A stretch of DNA of 64,000 nucleotides, taken from assembly GCA_947034885.2 (NCBI GenBank), contig OX344756.2, positions 20,877,489 to 20,941,488 on the forward strand, in the 5' to 3' direction. The notes beneath the pieces were generated by a model, which was not told where the DNA came from, ran no database searches, and saw nothing but the letters and a program-made list of their open reading frames with translations. A program made the position numbers and the translations under genes. Source of the DNA: Thuidium tamariscinum (Eukaryota; Streptophyta; Bryopsida; Hypnales; Thuidiaceae). Shown piece after piece: positions 35,763-48,219 of the stretch (the first letter of the stretch is position 1; every line of letters begins with the position of its first letter).

Positions 35763-37620
35763 TGTCGTCAGCCCCTACAACGGTCTTCGAATATCTCCAG
35801 CAACAGGAAGCTGGGAAAGAGTCCGAACATACGACTCCGGAAAATGACAAGGCTTCGCAACTATTCGTACCCGTCAAGTATAGACATGCGGATAACTCTC
35901 TACGGCATGCCCTCGAAACCTAAACGCGAGCGCTCTGAGTTTAACCTAGTAGACCCGAAATCAGATAATAAGCCATGAATCGAGGTCAAGACCCTTTTAT
36001 AGCCCTAACAAGAGAACCAAGCGCTGCTCTTCAACAGATTCTGAAAGCCACTTAACTTCGACTACACGCTACGCCCGGCCCAGGAATTACGATCCTCAGC
36101 GACCAGCTTCGCATAAAAAGCCGTACAACAAGCTATAAGAACTTGTAAGTCAAATCGTCAAAATACAATGTTGACCATCACGTTGAATCAGGAAGGTAGT
36201 GAATCAGCACCCGCCACAAGCGCCAGCAGATAAACCCTAAAACTGAACTCCTACACCGATTTCTTTCTGGCAAGAAAAGCGGACGTTGGTAGGAGACGTG
36301 AAACTCGGAGCACAGATGCAGAGAAGCTCTTTAACCAATGGCGCACATCCAAAATGCTCTCAAAGTGCAAATCACAGGTGGCTTCAAACTTGAAACCAAA
36401 GGATGTTCCCCAAATCTCCAATCCACAGTCACCACACGCAATCAATCTCTCTCAAGAAAACCAGTTCTCACAATGCCAGTTCAACAGCACGCCAAGAAAA
36501 CCCTCAACCACAAACGCAGAACCAAGACCTCAAATGTATACCCTCGAATGCACGTCTTGTCCACACAACGCGCGCTTCCTTCAATAAACTTTTCCAAAAT
36601 CGCCTGAAATCACCTTAATTGCGTATCGTCCGCTACATCAAAACGCAAAAGACTCCTCAAAAAACCCTAATTTGCTCTCCTTCGAACTCGCCCTTCCTTT
36701 CCCCAATGCTTCACCTCCAATTCTACTCCCGCCCAAAATTCTCGCCGCAGCACAACTCAGTTGTCCACGAGACCACTGTCACCCGAAGATCACGGCGCCC
36801 CTGAATCCCGAGCTGAAAACCCCCGCAATTGCGATCCCCAACTACGCAGGCGTATGGGACGTCCAAGGAAAGTGAAGGCGGAGGAGAGTTAAATGAAGCG
36901 AGAAATGAAATGCGGAAAGGAGAGCGATTAAAACAATGACAGGAAGACCTAGAAGCAGTGCATGCGAGAAGCGGAATGGGATGGAGCAATTGGGTGCTTC
37001 AGCTTCTTCCGCAACTGCTGCAAAAACGCAAGAGCTCGAGCGACGACGCAGAAGCCAAAAACAAAGACTGCGAAGAGAACGGAAGGCGAGGGAAGGCTTC
37101 AAGGCCTGGCTCCCGCCCTCCTGCACTTGAGGAGTGGGAACGGCTTGAGGACCTGGTGGGAACGGATTGAGAACTGTAGGGGACTTATGTTCCCTTCTGG
37201 CCGGCTTTGGCTTCCTGATGGGGTTTCCAAGTATGTTGAATTCCACAACATTCTGGAATGAAGGTCTCACTCGTAATGACCCATGAGGGGTGTACTTTCA
37301 AAATGGGCCAAATCTGCCAAGAATTTGAGTTATTTGTTTGTCCATTTTTCTATAAATTAGATCAAATTTAACCACTGGATCATACTACATTGACAATGAG
37401 CACCTCAAAAAAATTTAGATTAATTGATTGCATAGGTTAATAAATATTTAAGTTTAAAGTTTTATTTGGATCAATGGAAAAACAGGGCAACATATTTTGA
37501 AAAGCATATCATACAATAGATTTTCATGACACTCTATATTTAGAAATGCAATTATAGATCATCAACTTCAAACTTCAATAAAATGTTCATTTTTAGGATT
37601 TTTCAAAATTTTCAAACAAA
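35763..37620. other. Upstream region of the third ASF1 copy
   Basis: The near part should hold the ASF1 leader and promoter. 36700-37270 is GC-richer with overlapping open frames on both strands, none recognisable and none with a clear start. 37270-37620 is AT-rich. I see no exact E2F consensus like that of the left palindrome copy. Confidence 0.45.
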
Positions 37621-38448
37621 GTAGAAACCAGCGTTCTCAAAATAGGTTTTGTCAGATTCGCCAGTTGGCTATGACCGTGGGCATAGGGAGGGCTATTACC
37701 GCGACCTTGCATTTCTGTGGTAGGAACAGCCTACTCATTTTCAAAAATGAATGTGGATTTATGAATAATTTTTTTTGGCTTGGTAGAAGCAAACTTGCGA
37801 CAAGGCAGGACTTGCAGTATGGCCCACATGGCTATTATTGAACATTTTGAGTGTCTCCAATTGCTCAGTTCAAAGAAGAGCATGTGATCATTTGCGAATA
37901 ACTTTAATAACTTGTATGCTCATTTGGTTTAAGTGTAAGAGATTGCAAATGAAAAACATAAAAATTGCACTAATTAGGGATTTGAACCCTACTTGCAATA
38001 AGCAAGACTGCCCATTTGCAGTGTTAGTGGGACCTGCACACAAGACAAACAAACAACAATGAAACAAACAACAAGTTAGAATAAAAAATAAAACAACTCC
38101 CTGTTTTTTCTCCCAAACTTCGGTGATGGATCCCGATTCCTCCAGACTCCCAGGCTTTGCTGACCCTCCAGACCCCCAAGCTTCGGTGACTGCACAGACC
38201 CCCGTCCCAACTTCGAACTCCCAAGCTCAAGCTCCGCTGATGCAGCTCCAACTCATGCTGTCCTACACTTCAGGGACGCTCTCCAACTCCCACACTCCAG
38301 CTTACAAAAGCATGTAATAAAACATCTTGACACGGATGTTCAGATGTTCACCACTAAGGAAACTGTTGCCATTTGAGATCAAAAACAAGCAAAATCTCAT
38401 GAAAACTAAGGACTATGGATAGAGGAGGATACTCAAAGTCATGGCGCT

Positions 38449-41371
38449 TCACATATCACCATGTCGGCCACTCTTAACCGCATTTCTCCAAGAGTCTAAA
38501 GCCTCCTTGTAGGGAAAAGTCTGTAATGTATAGAACTTCTGTCCAAACATACGGACAACAAGCGGCAAGTGCTTGCCCAAGCGATTACGGTGACAAGACT
38601 TCAGGAATTTCAAGGTGCTGAAACACCTTTCATCTTCCACCGACCCCAAGACCATACAACAGCCAATCTCAACCACCTTGAAGTATTCGGAGATCAAGCT
38701 CTCCAGATGCCGTGACTGAGAAAGATTTCTCCACAATTTGATCACTGGATTTACATCAAAGGGCGGTGCAAGTGCAGCATCAGCATTAGACTTCATAGTA
38801 ACCTTGAACAAACTCTGTTGGTTGTCAAGCTTGGCAGCAGATAGCATTTCAGAGGCAGTATAAGGCTTGCCCTCATCTACATCTAGACTCCCTACATTCA
38901 TGAGTTTTTCATGGCAATAGAACTTCTTGAGCACTGATAAGTGCTGTGGAAAACTTGCATCTGCCCCCTCTTGTTTCCAGTATTGAGGGTAAATGATGCC
39001 AAAAGCATCAAGTAGTTCTTGTTGAGGAAATCGTTTATCAAGCTCATCACAAAGAGACTGAGCAATCTCTGCATTGAACAAATCAAAAGGGAATGAGAGA
39101 GCTGCAAGATTGCAATAGAACATTAAGAATAGGACCAAAAAAACAAAAAACAAAAATTGGGAGCTCAGTTCTCCACAGCGTGGCACCTGCGGTTTCAGAC
39201 GGCAGATCACAATCAACGAGTTGAAGAATAGCTGAAGAGCAAAGATCCAAAAAAAATTGAAATCCAAGTTCTCACTACTAATTGACTTCAATGATACAAA
39301 AGAAGATACACAAAGCCAAATGATATGCAAATGAAACAAATGAGCCAAGTCTAACTAATCATGAGACAAGTGAGACAAAAAAAATATGCAAATGAAACAA
39401 GGCAAAGCAAAGTCTAACTAATCATGAGACAAGTGAGACAAAAAAATATGCAAATGAAACAAGGCAAAGCAATTGCTTACCAACAAACTGCCGCTGTACC
39501 GTGTCCTGGCAGCGGTTGAACTGTTCGTGAGTCACAAAAACTTCAGCTCCCGTAAACTTGTCTTTGCAACGGGCAAAAACAGTGGTGATCTTCAAATTGA
39601 AGACAAGGTGGTAAACTCCACTAGCACCATCCAGGTTTCTCCATTCTAGAAGAACATCGGCACTTTTCAATTGCACAATGTCGTTGTATTGAGCAAACTC
39701 CACTGTACTGTATGAAGTGGATGGATCAATAAACATTCTTGCCAATTCATTTTGACAAATCTTGTTGGCTTGCATGAAGTCACACACAAAGATGTCCCGT
39801 GCTTGGCTCAACTTTATCAAACAGTGAACTGCATTCAACATCGGGATGAACAAGGCCAGAGACAACAGGATATCAACGTTTGCAAGGAAATCAAAGTTCC
39901 CTACAGCAGCCGCGGTGGATTTCTGCCTGTTGGAGGCATCGACCCCTGTCTTCACCAACAATGTGGTATACTCACTCATGACTCGCTGGGCTGGACTTCT
40001 CATAGAAATCCAGCGAGTTTCAACATTCCTCACCATTTTCTGGGCCTTAGTTTCCATGAGATCTGCTAGTTTCTGAAGCTCAGAGTGACGCTTGTGACTG
40101 CGGCAAAAGTAGGTATAGATGGACTGAAACAGTCCCTCCAATCGATTTATCAGGGGGTAATTGGAGAGAGTCTCCACCACCAAGTTAATGCGGTGACTAG
40201 CACAGCTAGCACCAACTAAAAAAGGGGCCCACTTTTGCCGAATTTGGGCAGTGACCCCGTTTTTGTGTCCCTGGAAGGTAGACACACCGTCGGCCCCGAA
40301 ACAGACTAGCTTCGACACTATGGACTCACGGCTCAACCCTCCCTCCCCCAGCAAAGAGTACATAATTGTACTTGTCAGGTGATCTGCACTACCATCGGCA
40401 ACACAAGACAGATGAAGAAGATGGGGAACCCTCTCCCAATCGTCCATCACATAAACATGCGCCCCCAGCCAGGAAGTGTTATCTACAGCGGTCACTTCGT
40501 CTACACTGATCGAGACTACACGAGCAGATTGCACAACAGCCTTGAGAGCCGACAGAACACTAGCATGCACATGTTCATTCATTTCCCACCCACTGTTCTC
40601 ACACCAATGTTTGGTTGGTAAATTTTTCACCTTGAGGTGCTTCAAGAGATACTGCTCCTGCTCATAATCACACATTGGACGTCCATGACTTAAAACTTGG
40701 AAAAGGGTAGAAAATTGCACTCCCTTGCGTTTCAGCTCACCCTGCAAGCCACCGACCAGTTGATCGGCAACACTCCCACGCGATCGGCCAGCCCAAGCCT
40801 TACAGAATTGGAGGTGCTTGCAGTCCAATTTGATGAAGGTTTCACCCTTCTTAAGGTGTGGGAAAGGCACCCCATCCTCCATGCACGTTCTCTTACCTTC
40901 ATGCTTTTCCAAGTTGTTTCTTTTAGGAATGATGACCTTCCGCCTCCCGCTCATTGCGCTGCAGCTTTGGCACACGACTCCCTTCAGATCACCATTTGAA
41001 TCAAATTCGCCTTCAGCCCAGATGAACCTCGCCGCCCACACGGCCTGCCACCTCCGAGTAATTGTACTCGGCGCTATTTTCTTCCGCTTTGGCGCACACG
41101 AAGCAGCATCGGCCGCAGCGCCTCGTTTCTTTCCCCTCCACACCTGATCGTGATTTGATTTTGGGGGAGGAGATATCACGGTGCATTCAGATGGGCTTTG
41201 GAATTGCACCGGGACAGACAACGAATTAGGAAGGCGGGTCTCCGAAATATGAGTCACATCATCATCAACAATCTCCATTTCGGCCATGAGAGCACCAACA
41301 CCCTGGCTGTTGCGACTCGAAAAGAAGGTCTTTACGCGGAAGTTGTCTGGTAGTTTTAAGCGAGGCGCCAT
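38449..41371 (-). CDS. hAT transposase, two exons, 847 aa, frame intact
   Basis: A DNA-cutting transposase of the hAT superfamily. Exon 1 is 41371-39481 and exon 2 39101-38449. The donor G/GTAAGC and acceptor TTGCAG join in phase 1 to give Ala. Residues 134-163 form a C2HC zinc-finger-like motif (C134, C137, H157, C163) that would bind transposon ends. The RNase-H-like core shows SVDEVT with D291, GADGVS with D361, CASHRIN (C390, H393) and ETRW at 451-454. Exon 2 carries the C-terminal dimerisation region with ERCFSTL near 788, containing the likely catalytic Glu. The ATG at 41371 was chosen because upstream in-frame sequence has no other ATG. No stop or frameshift was found, so activity is possible. 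It could also be a domesticated gene, but the 8-bp target duplication argues for a real element. Confidence 0.9.
39348..39473. repeat. 63-bp tandem duplication in the transposase intron
   Basis: Two nearly identical units, 39348-39410 and 39411-39473, next to the splice donor. The intron remains open-ended and spliceable. Confidence 0.9.
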
Positions 41372-42328
41372 TGCAGCAAGTCCTGCAGCCGAAGACCCAA
41401 ACTCCAGGAAAACCCCCACACACACCACCACGAAACCCAGAAGGCCAGAACTTTGCAGCAAGTAAAAGTTCAAGGCAAAGCAGCAAAAGCACAAAGCCAA
41501 GCAATTGATCGAAGCAATGACAAGCTGAGAAATTGAGAAGTGAGAATACGATGCAAATCACCATGGATCAACCGATTTTAAAACACGAAGAATGTCGACA
41601 GTTGTCTGATCGTCTCCATCGCCTTCGTCCACGCAAGAATCCCATTCCTCAAACTTCAAAGCACATACAATTGACGGCTTTGGCGCTCGCAATTGCAAAC
41701 GCCGGCGCACCCAGTGTCCCAGTCGACAACTTCTGTAGTTCAAACTAGGAATCCATGCCACAGTTCTGGAATCTAGAGTCTGGCTAAGACAGACTCTCAA
41801 TTCCTTTCATTTCACAATGATGGCAAATTATGAAGCTCAGAAGCAGAAACTACAGAAGGCAGTGGGTGCACCAATGTCTACTTTCCAGAAACAACAGAGC
41901 CATAGAGGAGATCAGCAAAGGCAGCCGATTGCAGGGGAAACCAAAAAAAATTGGCTACAGAATGCTCGCGCTCAGAAAACTCCTGCGAAAAACTGCAGCG
42001 CAAGGAGATGAAATGGCTACAGTGTTCAGGGTTCTGCAAAACCCTGGCTTCAACCTCCGAGCTAAATGCATGGCTAGGATGTCGCCGCTCTCGCCACAGA
42101 TCCAACGGCCCAGGAGCAGCCGCGCTCCCACATCACACCCGTCGTAGTGGATGACTGCAAACACAATTTTGGATGAAAAGGAGCTTTCGCGACGGCCTGT
42201 GAATGACGTTCGTGAAATCGCTCAAATGTACAGATTTTGCAGATTTTCTCGCATGTACAAGTAGTGCAAGAAATTTTTTGGTAGAATTCAAGCAAATTTT
42301 AGCCAGTTATGCAAAGGCTGGTAGAAAC

Positions 42329-43721
42329 TATGTTGTAGAAGTTCCATTCTATATAATTTGCTCAAAGACAAAAGAGTTCTTTTTTAAAGTCAAAATTTTA
42401 TTTGAAAGAAAAAAAATTCAAAATACACAAATACAATAGATAGCTATGTAAGGATTTTGATAAGTCTCCTGTGAAAAATCAAACGAAACCAAGAATTACT
42501 TCAATTATGTAGGTATTGCACAAAAAACTAAATGAAAACATCTATTCTTTAATATAAAAGAAGATTATGTAATTATCCAAACAACTTTTTGACCCCTCAA
42601 CATCCTTCAACTTTTTTACAATGGATGTTTTTAATGAATTTTCCTACTTTGATATTGTTTCAAGCATAGATGTACTTGAAACTTTTCATTTAAATTGTAC
42701 AAAAGTAAATATTATTGAGTTTAGTATGCATAGAATTAAATATAGAAAATATAAACCTTTAGAATTTGAGATTATAATCATCTTGAATGATTAATTGTGT
42801 AGGCAAGAATTATAGCATTTGGGAAAGAAAAATTATAAAAAGTTGATTAATAAATTTTTTTCTCCCCTTAAAAATTGGATTTAAATAAAATTTGATTTTT
42901 TTAATTTTTTTTTAAAAAAAAATCTCTCAAATTTGTACACATTTTAAAATAGGAGTAGAAAGCTGAAATTGATCAAAATTGGATCATGCCAAAAAAAAAA
43001 TTTAATTACATATGCATCAATTTTTAAAATTTAACAATTGGCATTATTAGCATTTCTTTTGGAACATCCTCAAATAATTTGTAATCATCCTAATTATTCT
43101 GTATTCTTTATCACACTAAATTGAACTATAGATTTCTAAAATGTTAAAAATACAAGTTGGAAAAAGAATTCTCTAAATCCAATTTTTTTTTATAAAATAA
43201 AGATTAGAATTTTTTTTTTCCATTCCTAATTTTTTTTCATTAAAAACAGATCATGTTTGTTCATTTTTCTATTAGACCTTTTTTTTGTATAATTTTAATA
43301 ATTCTACTCACATTGAAATTACAAAATTCAAAGAATTCAACAAGTAGGTCAACATGTTACTCTACAAGATCTTACTTTACTAAATATTGAGACTTGTTTC
43401 ATCCCTACTAAAAACTTGTCATTGAGAATTTGAAGATGACACATAATGTCTTCTTGGGCCTTGACAAGTTAAAATCATTGCAAAAAAGAGATCAAAAATT
43501 GAAATGATAAGAGTTTTTTTGCAATCACCATCAAATTTTCAAAGGGCATAAATACAAATTTTCAATAAATTCCAAAATTTTAACAACTCACATTTTTTTT
43601 TCTTAAAATGTTCTTAACCCCATAGGGTTGGAGGCAAAAACTGCCTTTTGAGATTTTCAAACTATATTTTGAACATACTCACCTATCTGGATTATTGGGC
43701 AACCAACTAGTAATGTATGTG
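42329..43721. other. AT-rich DNA, no gene seen
   Basis: Very AT-rich with long A and T runs. No supported feature. Confidence 0.5.
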
Positions 43722-43917
43722 CACTATAAGAAACTTGTGTTTTAGATGACAAATTTTAGATGACATCCAATGATGCAACCCATGTTTTTATGTCCAAACT
43801 AATGTCCGCCATAACATCTTGATGTTATGGCGGACATTAGTTTGGACATAAAAACATGGGTTGCATCATTGGATGTCACCTAAAATTCGTCATCTAAAAC
43901 ACAAGTTTCTTATAGTG
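43722..43917. mobile_element. CACTA-type MITE forming a near-perfect hairpin
   Basis: Arms of 97 bp (43722-43818 and 43821-43917) are separated by two T residues and differ at two positions. The ends are CACTATAAGAAACTTGTG and its complement. A 3-bp GTG flanks each side (43719-43721, 43918-43920). CACTA ends and a 3-bp duplication identify the EnSpm/CACTA superfamily. Confidence 0.88.
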
Positions 43918-44699
43918 GTGGAATTCAATCTAGTTTCAACAACACTTCTTTGATCAAAGTTTGGAGTTATTAATTGTCGTATGGAGACAGATTCATCAAC
44001 AAAAGTTTTGGGTAGGGTGAACATGAACTCTCAAAACACAAGCAAGAAGGTGACGATAGCTGACGTCTTTAAGTCTAACACTAGATTCTTCTCTACAGAG
44101 CTACAGAATGGAAAGTATGTTTCTATTGGGACATTGATTTTGCAAAAAATCAAAGTTGTAGATGATTGCTAAGAAGAGTAAATGAATGGTTCAATTTTCC
44201 AACAACCTAAATCTCATTTTTCTAGAAATGCATGAAATTTCCTTTGATTTTGGTACAATTTGTATAGGAAAAAACGTCATCAGTTTATGGTGTTGTCAAC
44301 GACAAACGATAATTGATTTCTCCAAAATTCCAAGTCCATTACCTTCAACATATTAGATTCTCAGGATTTCCATAGTTTTGATTTTAGAGTGTACGGCATA
44401 TGCTCGTAGTGAGCAATTGCATAAGTTATACAACCTGAGATCCATTTGCTACATGTAAATCCTAAACCTTCTACTTCTCTAATGTAGGGTCTATTGTGAA
44501 TATCTAAAGTTCAAAAAATTACCTGCTATCATTCAAGTACTATAGTTTACATTGGTACGGTTACATTGTGTGTTTGATGTACCCAAAAGCTTTGAAAAAT
44601 CCAAAGAGAACTTGCACTTTCTAGCACAACAAACCTTGGAAAGTACACGGCTCTGAGGGATTAAAGTTCATTACAACCTTGTTGTAGTTGCATTTTGGA
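43918..44699. other. Intergenic DNA, possible short coding relic
   Basis: A 63-codon frame from 43981 has coding-like composition but no recognisable family and no neighbours. The rest is AT-rich without features. Confidence 0.4.
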
Positions 44700-44701
44700 T
44701 A

Positions 44702-45049
44702 AGGTAGAAGCACCCATTACAGCCAAAGTTAGCAGTTTCAGCATAGTTGAAGGCACTTTTTCCTATAAAGAAAATTTTTGTAGTATTGGCAACTGAAAAT
44801 CATGAATTTTCAAAAAAAAAATTAGAATTTTTGGACAAGGCATCTAATTTCTGTGAATTTTCAAAGTAGGACTTAGTAGAGCACCTAAATCTGCAATCCT
44901 AGTAAATCTGCATGGATTCTCACACCAAAATCTAAAATAATCAGAGCCCACCAATCACAACTAAAAATTCAAGGTACTAATGGGGACACTTCGTAGGAAA
45001 CTCTAATGTCAAACTATGGATACAGTGAAAATAATGGGTGCTTCTACCT
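44702..45049. mobile_element. TA-flanked MITE (348 bp)
   Basis: Perfect 18-bp inverted ends, AGGTAGAAGCACCCATTA. TA on both sides (44700-44701, 45050-45051) fits a Tc1/mariner-type target duplication. The first bases AGGTA are shared with the element at 32609-32888. No coding capacity. Confidence 0.75.
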
Positions 45050-45051
45050 TA

Positions 45052-46559
45052 GTCACTCAAAGTTTTTCATACAAGTAGTTTTATGCACTTAGATTATTTT
45101 ATATTTATTTGCACCCTACCTCCAATTGGGTGGTTGATCTGTCTCTAAAATTCATTCTTGTATTTTCTAGAAATAATCTCATGAAGCAATCAATATTGGT
45201 TAGTTGTTTTTTGTATGTATTTCTTGTACATCTATATCTATCTTCTATATGCATATGTGTATCAAGGTTTTCTTCCTAGACAACGCGATAGACAGCTAGT
45301 CAGACAGACGTCATGTGACGTCCAGAAGAGCCTTCATGACGTCTCAAAGAGTCAATATTAAGTTGATTTAAAAATAAATCATTAGAAATTTAGAATTTTA
45401 ACATATTTAAGTTTGGTTTCAATAAAGTGTCTCAATTTCATGATTACATATTACATTCTAAATTTAGATTCATAATTATAGTAAGGTTTTCATTTTTTTG
45501 AGCTGTTGAAAATGGACTTTCGTGACAAGGTGCGACGCCTTCGTGACAAGTTGTCATCTGCGACATGCGACGTCAAATGTCCTACACAACACCCAAACCC
45601 AAAAATATGTTCAACGAGACAACCTTGATGTGTATGCATATATCTAAATATCTATACCTCAAAGAATTTGTATCCCACTGTAATTATGTCTCAAAGTATT
45701 CATATCCTAAAGTACTTGTATCCATATTATTTATATTTCAAAATCAACAACAAGGAAGGGTTGTATTTGTTTTTCTCATTTGATCTAATGGTAGGGGATT
45801 TTCCAAGCAAAAAGAGGGGGTAAAGCACAATTGACATGATCATTATAAGAAATAGAGTTCTTTGTATCATATTCATATCCTAGATTATTTGTTAGTAAAC
45901 GTTGTAGATTTTTTTTCAAATGAGTTGTTTTATAAAATATAATTAAGGCCTTAAAAACCCAAAGTATTCCTTCAAATTGAGCCAAAATTGCCAAGAAATT
46001 TAAACACTTTACTTATTTATTTGTTTAAAGAGATCAAATAGAATATAACTATAGGATCTTAAAATTTATATTAATAGTGAAAAAATTCAAGTTGATTTAA
46101 TTGCATAGTTAAGTATATATTTGGGTCAAAAGGTTTATTGGTTGGTGAAAAAATCACTAACAATATACTTTGGAGAAGTTCATCTTTGTGAAATATTTTG
46201 AAAAGGTGTCTTTGATTCTCTTCTCAATGCTCAATGTCAATGTGAGTTTGCAAGATAAGATAGTTGAAAATGCTAATCCTAAATCCTAAAACATTTAATA
46301 CATTTTTAAATTCTTTGTGGAGCTTACAATGTACTATTGTCATTGAAATGAAAGTACTTTTTAATATAATCACAAGAATGTGCACATTTGTTCTTCATGT
46401 TAATTTTTCAGAGTTAATTTAAATGTATAAAAAATCAATAATCTCATTAATAGGCTAAAATTTTTTAGTTCAATGCCAAACATGATGCCAAATTGAACCA
46501 AAAACCACAAGCTTTTGATACACAACTCAACTTTGGAAAATTCAAATGACAATTTAATC
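45052..46559. other. AT-rich DNA, no gene seen
   Basis: A cluster of ACGTC/GACGT words occurs at about 45290-45345 and again near 45525-45575. No coding region is supported. Confidence 0.5.
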
Positions 46560-46749
46560 CATAATTAACCTAAAATGCTCAAGGCACTATATTTAGGTGT
46601 CAATAAAGCTTTAAAGTCAAATAAAACCTTACTAATTTATTATTCCGAGTAATTTTGTTCTTAGACAAGTTCATTTTGAATTCTAGTTTCAACATACAAT
46701 CCAACTTTGTACATGAATGCTTATGAATTTTCTATTCAAGATTTTGTGC
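46560..46749. repeat. Dispersed repeat, left half interrupted by the CACTA element
   Basis: Aligns with 22597 to about 22789. The copy resumes at 51864. Confidence 0.75.
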
Positions 46750-46849
46750 CACTACTAGAAAATGGTGTCCAAATCAACAAAAACTTAACACTTTTTTGTT
46801 GTTTTGTGTACTCCAATGTCCATATGCACATTTAGTTGTGAACTCTGGA

Positions 46850-48110
46850 CGCTTACGCTCCATTCACTGGAGCTGCGACGCCGTGGGGAACGGGGAACTC
46901 CCGAAGTCAAGAAATGATGGACGCCCGTCGGCCTGTTTGTTTTAGGCGTTGCGAAGCGAAGAGCACCCCGGTGTTGTATAGATTGTTGCATTGGATGTTA
47001 GATCAAGCGCACTTGATACTGGCAAACAATTGCCGGTGATTCGGGGACGTTGGGAGGCTCCGTCTTGAAGAAGTCGGCGTTTGGTGGTCTAGGTAAGGAG
47101 AATTGGAGATGGGGCTTCAACTCTGCTGGAATGGAAATTCCGTGCTGGATGGGGTGAAATTGTAGTTCCGGTCGAGAGCGGTGCATAGCAGCAGCAACTA
47201 GAAACGTAGTGTATCAATGTGCTGGACTGCGTGATTGCACGAGAATGTCATTGGTCCTCCGCAACAAATTTTATCTAGGGTTTGGGCATATTGTGTTAGG
47301 GTTTGTTTTTCTTTTGGCATGGCCCTAGTGAGCGATGGGGATCCTCTCGCATTGGTTAGCCTCTGGTGGGAATTCATGACGCTCTCAATTAGCTAGCTAA
47401 TTCTCATATTTTTCAAACAATTCATGGAGTCTTTCGGGTCCCATACTTTGCAAGCCTCTCTTGTAGGAATGAATGATTCTCTCAATCAGCTAATTCTCAT
47501 ACTGCTTCGAATTTATTCAGTTCTTAGGAATCGACTAGCATTAGGCAAAATTCACGTGGAAAGCTATATCTCTGAATTACTGAGTTCTCATACTTTCTAA
47601 AAATTCATTCCGTCTTTTGCTTCCTAATTTTCGCGCAGGACTTCTTCTGGGACCTAGATGTGAATGATTCTCTTCGGTCGGAGGCTGATCTTGGAGCTGA
47701 ATTGTAGGGTTTGGGGGCTATGGCAGGGGCTTCAACTCTGTTTGATGCGGCTCTCCCTATTGCGCGCGCCCCACCAGCCTTTTCTCCACGGAATCGATGC
47801 AGTATGCCCTAGCACAGCGGTACGTATGCGGCGGGGGAAGAGGTACCGGGGAGAAGGGAGACAATATTCGGGGGGCGTGTGGCGTGGATGTGGGTGTAGG
47901 TTAAGTTATCTTAGGTCTTCATTCCTAACCCACAATCAGAATATGAATGAGTGTCAACGTGGTTTATGGCAATGGAATTCCGTTTCATTTGTTTTGAAAA
48001 AAAAAATGAGTCGGTGGATACAGGTGGAGCCTCCAAGTGCATGTTTCACTGTGCGCACCCACATGAACGAAATAGTAATGTGGCGCCGGTGATTGCATGC
48101 TGTCGATCTG
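46850..48110. other. CACTA interior, unidentified GC-richer segment
   Basis: Probably captured host DNA. A short frame near 47721 starts MAGASTLFDAALPIARAP and resembles a plastid transit peptide, but stops after 30 residues. 47370-47600 has three imperfect repeats around CTCTCAAT.AGCTAATTCTCATA. A minus-strand frame near 47186 is open but unrecognised. Confidence 0.4.
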
Positions 48111-48115
48111 TGTAG

Positions 48116-48210
48116 GTTGTCGGTGCATTGGTGCTTGGCATTCTTCTTCTTGCCAAGCTGCTCACAAGCAGCAAATACAAGAATTTAAACTTACCTTCAG
48201 GCCCTCGGAC
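48116..48210 (+). pseudogene. Cytochrome P450 fragment: N-terminal anchor and proline-rich hinge
   Basis: The reading VVGALVLGILLLAKLL followed by KNLNLPSGPR is the classic plant microsomal P450 start, a hydrophobic anchor and an (L)PxGPR hinge. It likely belongs with the fragment at 49384-49601, which begins exactly where this one stops (PLIGSFHLL). About 1.2 kb of other DNA separates them. No initiating ATG is in frame nearby. Confidence 0.6.
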
Positions 48211-48219
48211 TTTTCATAA

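Larger units (their letters stand above)
37629..42320 (-). mobile_element. hAT-superfamily transposon, apparently complete
   Basis: The element is 4692 bp. It is flanked by a perfect 8-bp target duplication, GTAGAAAC, at 37621-37628 and 42321-42328, the length typical of hAT. It begins CAGCGTTCTCAAAATAGG and ends in CTG; the reverse complement of the right end begins CAGCCTTTGCATAACTGG, an imperfect terminal inverted repeat. Inside is one intact minus-strand transposase gene. About 950 bp upstream of the transposase and 800 bp downstream are non-coding. Confidence 0.88.

Noticed and set aside
36842..37270. 142-codon frame upstream of the third ASF1 copy
   Set aside because: Competing frames overlap on both strands, there is no clear ATG and no recognisable domain.
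41372..41500. 43-residue hydrophobic extension upstream of the transposase start
   Set aside because: It has no ATG; the first in-frame ATG is at 41371.
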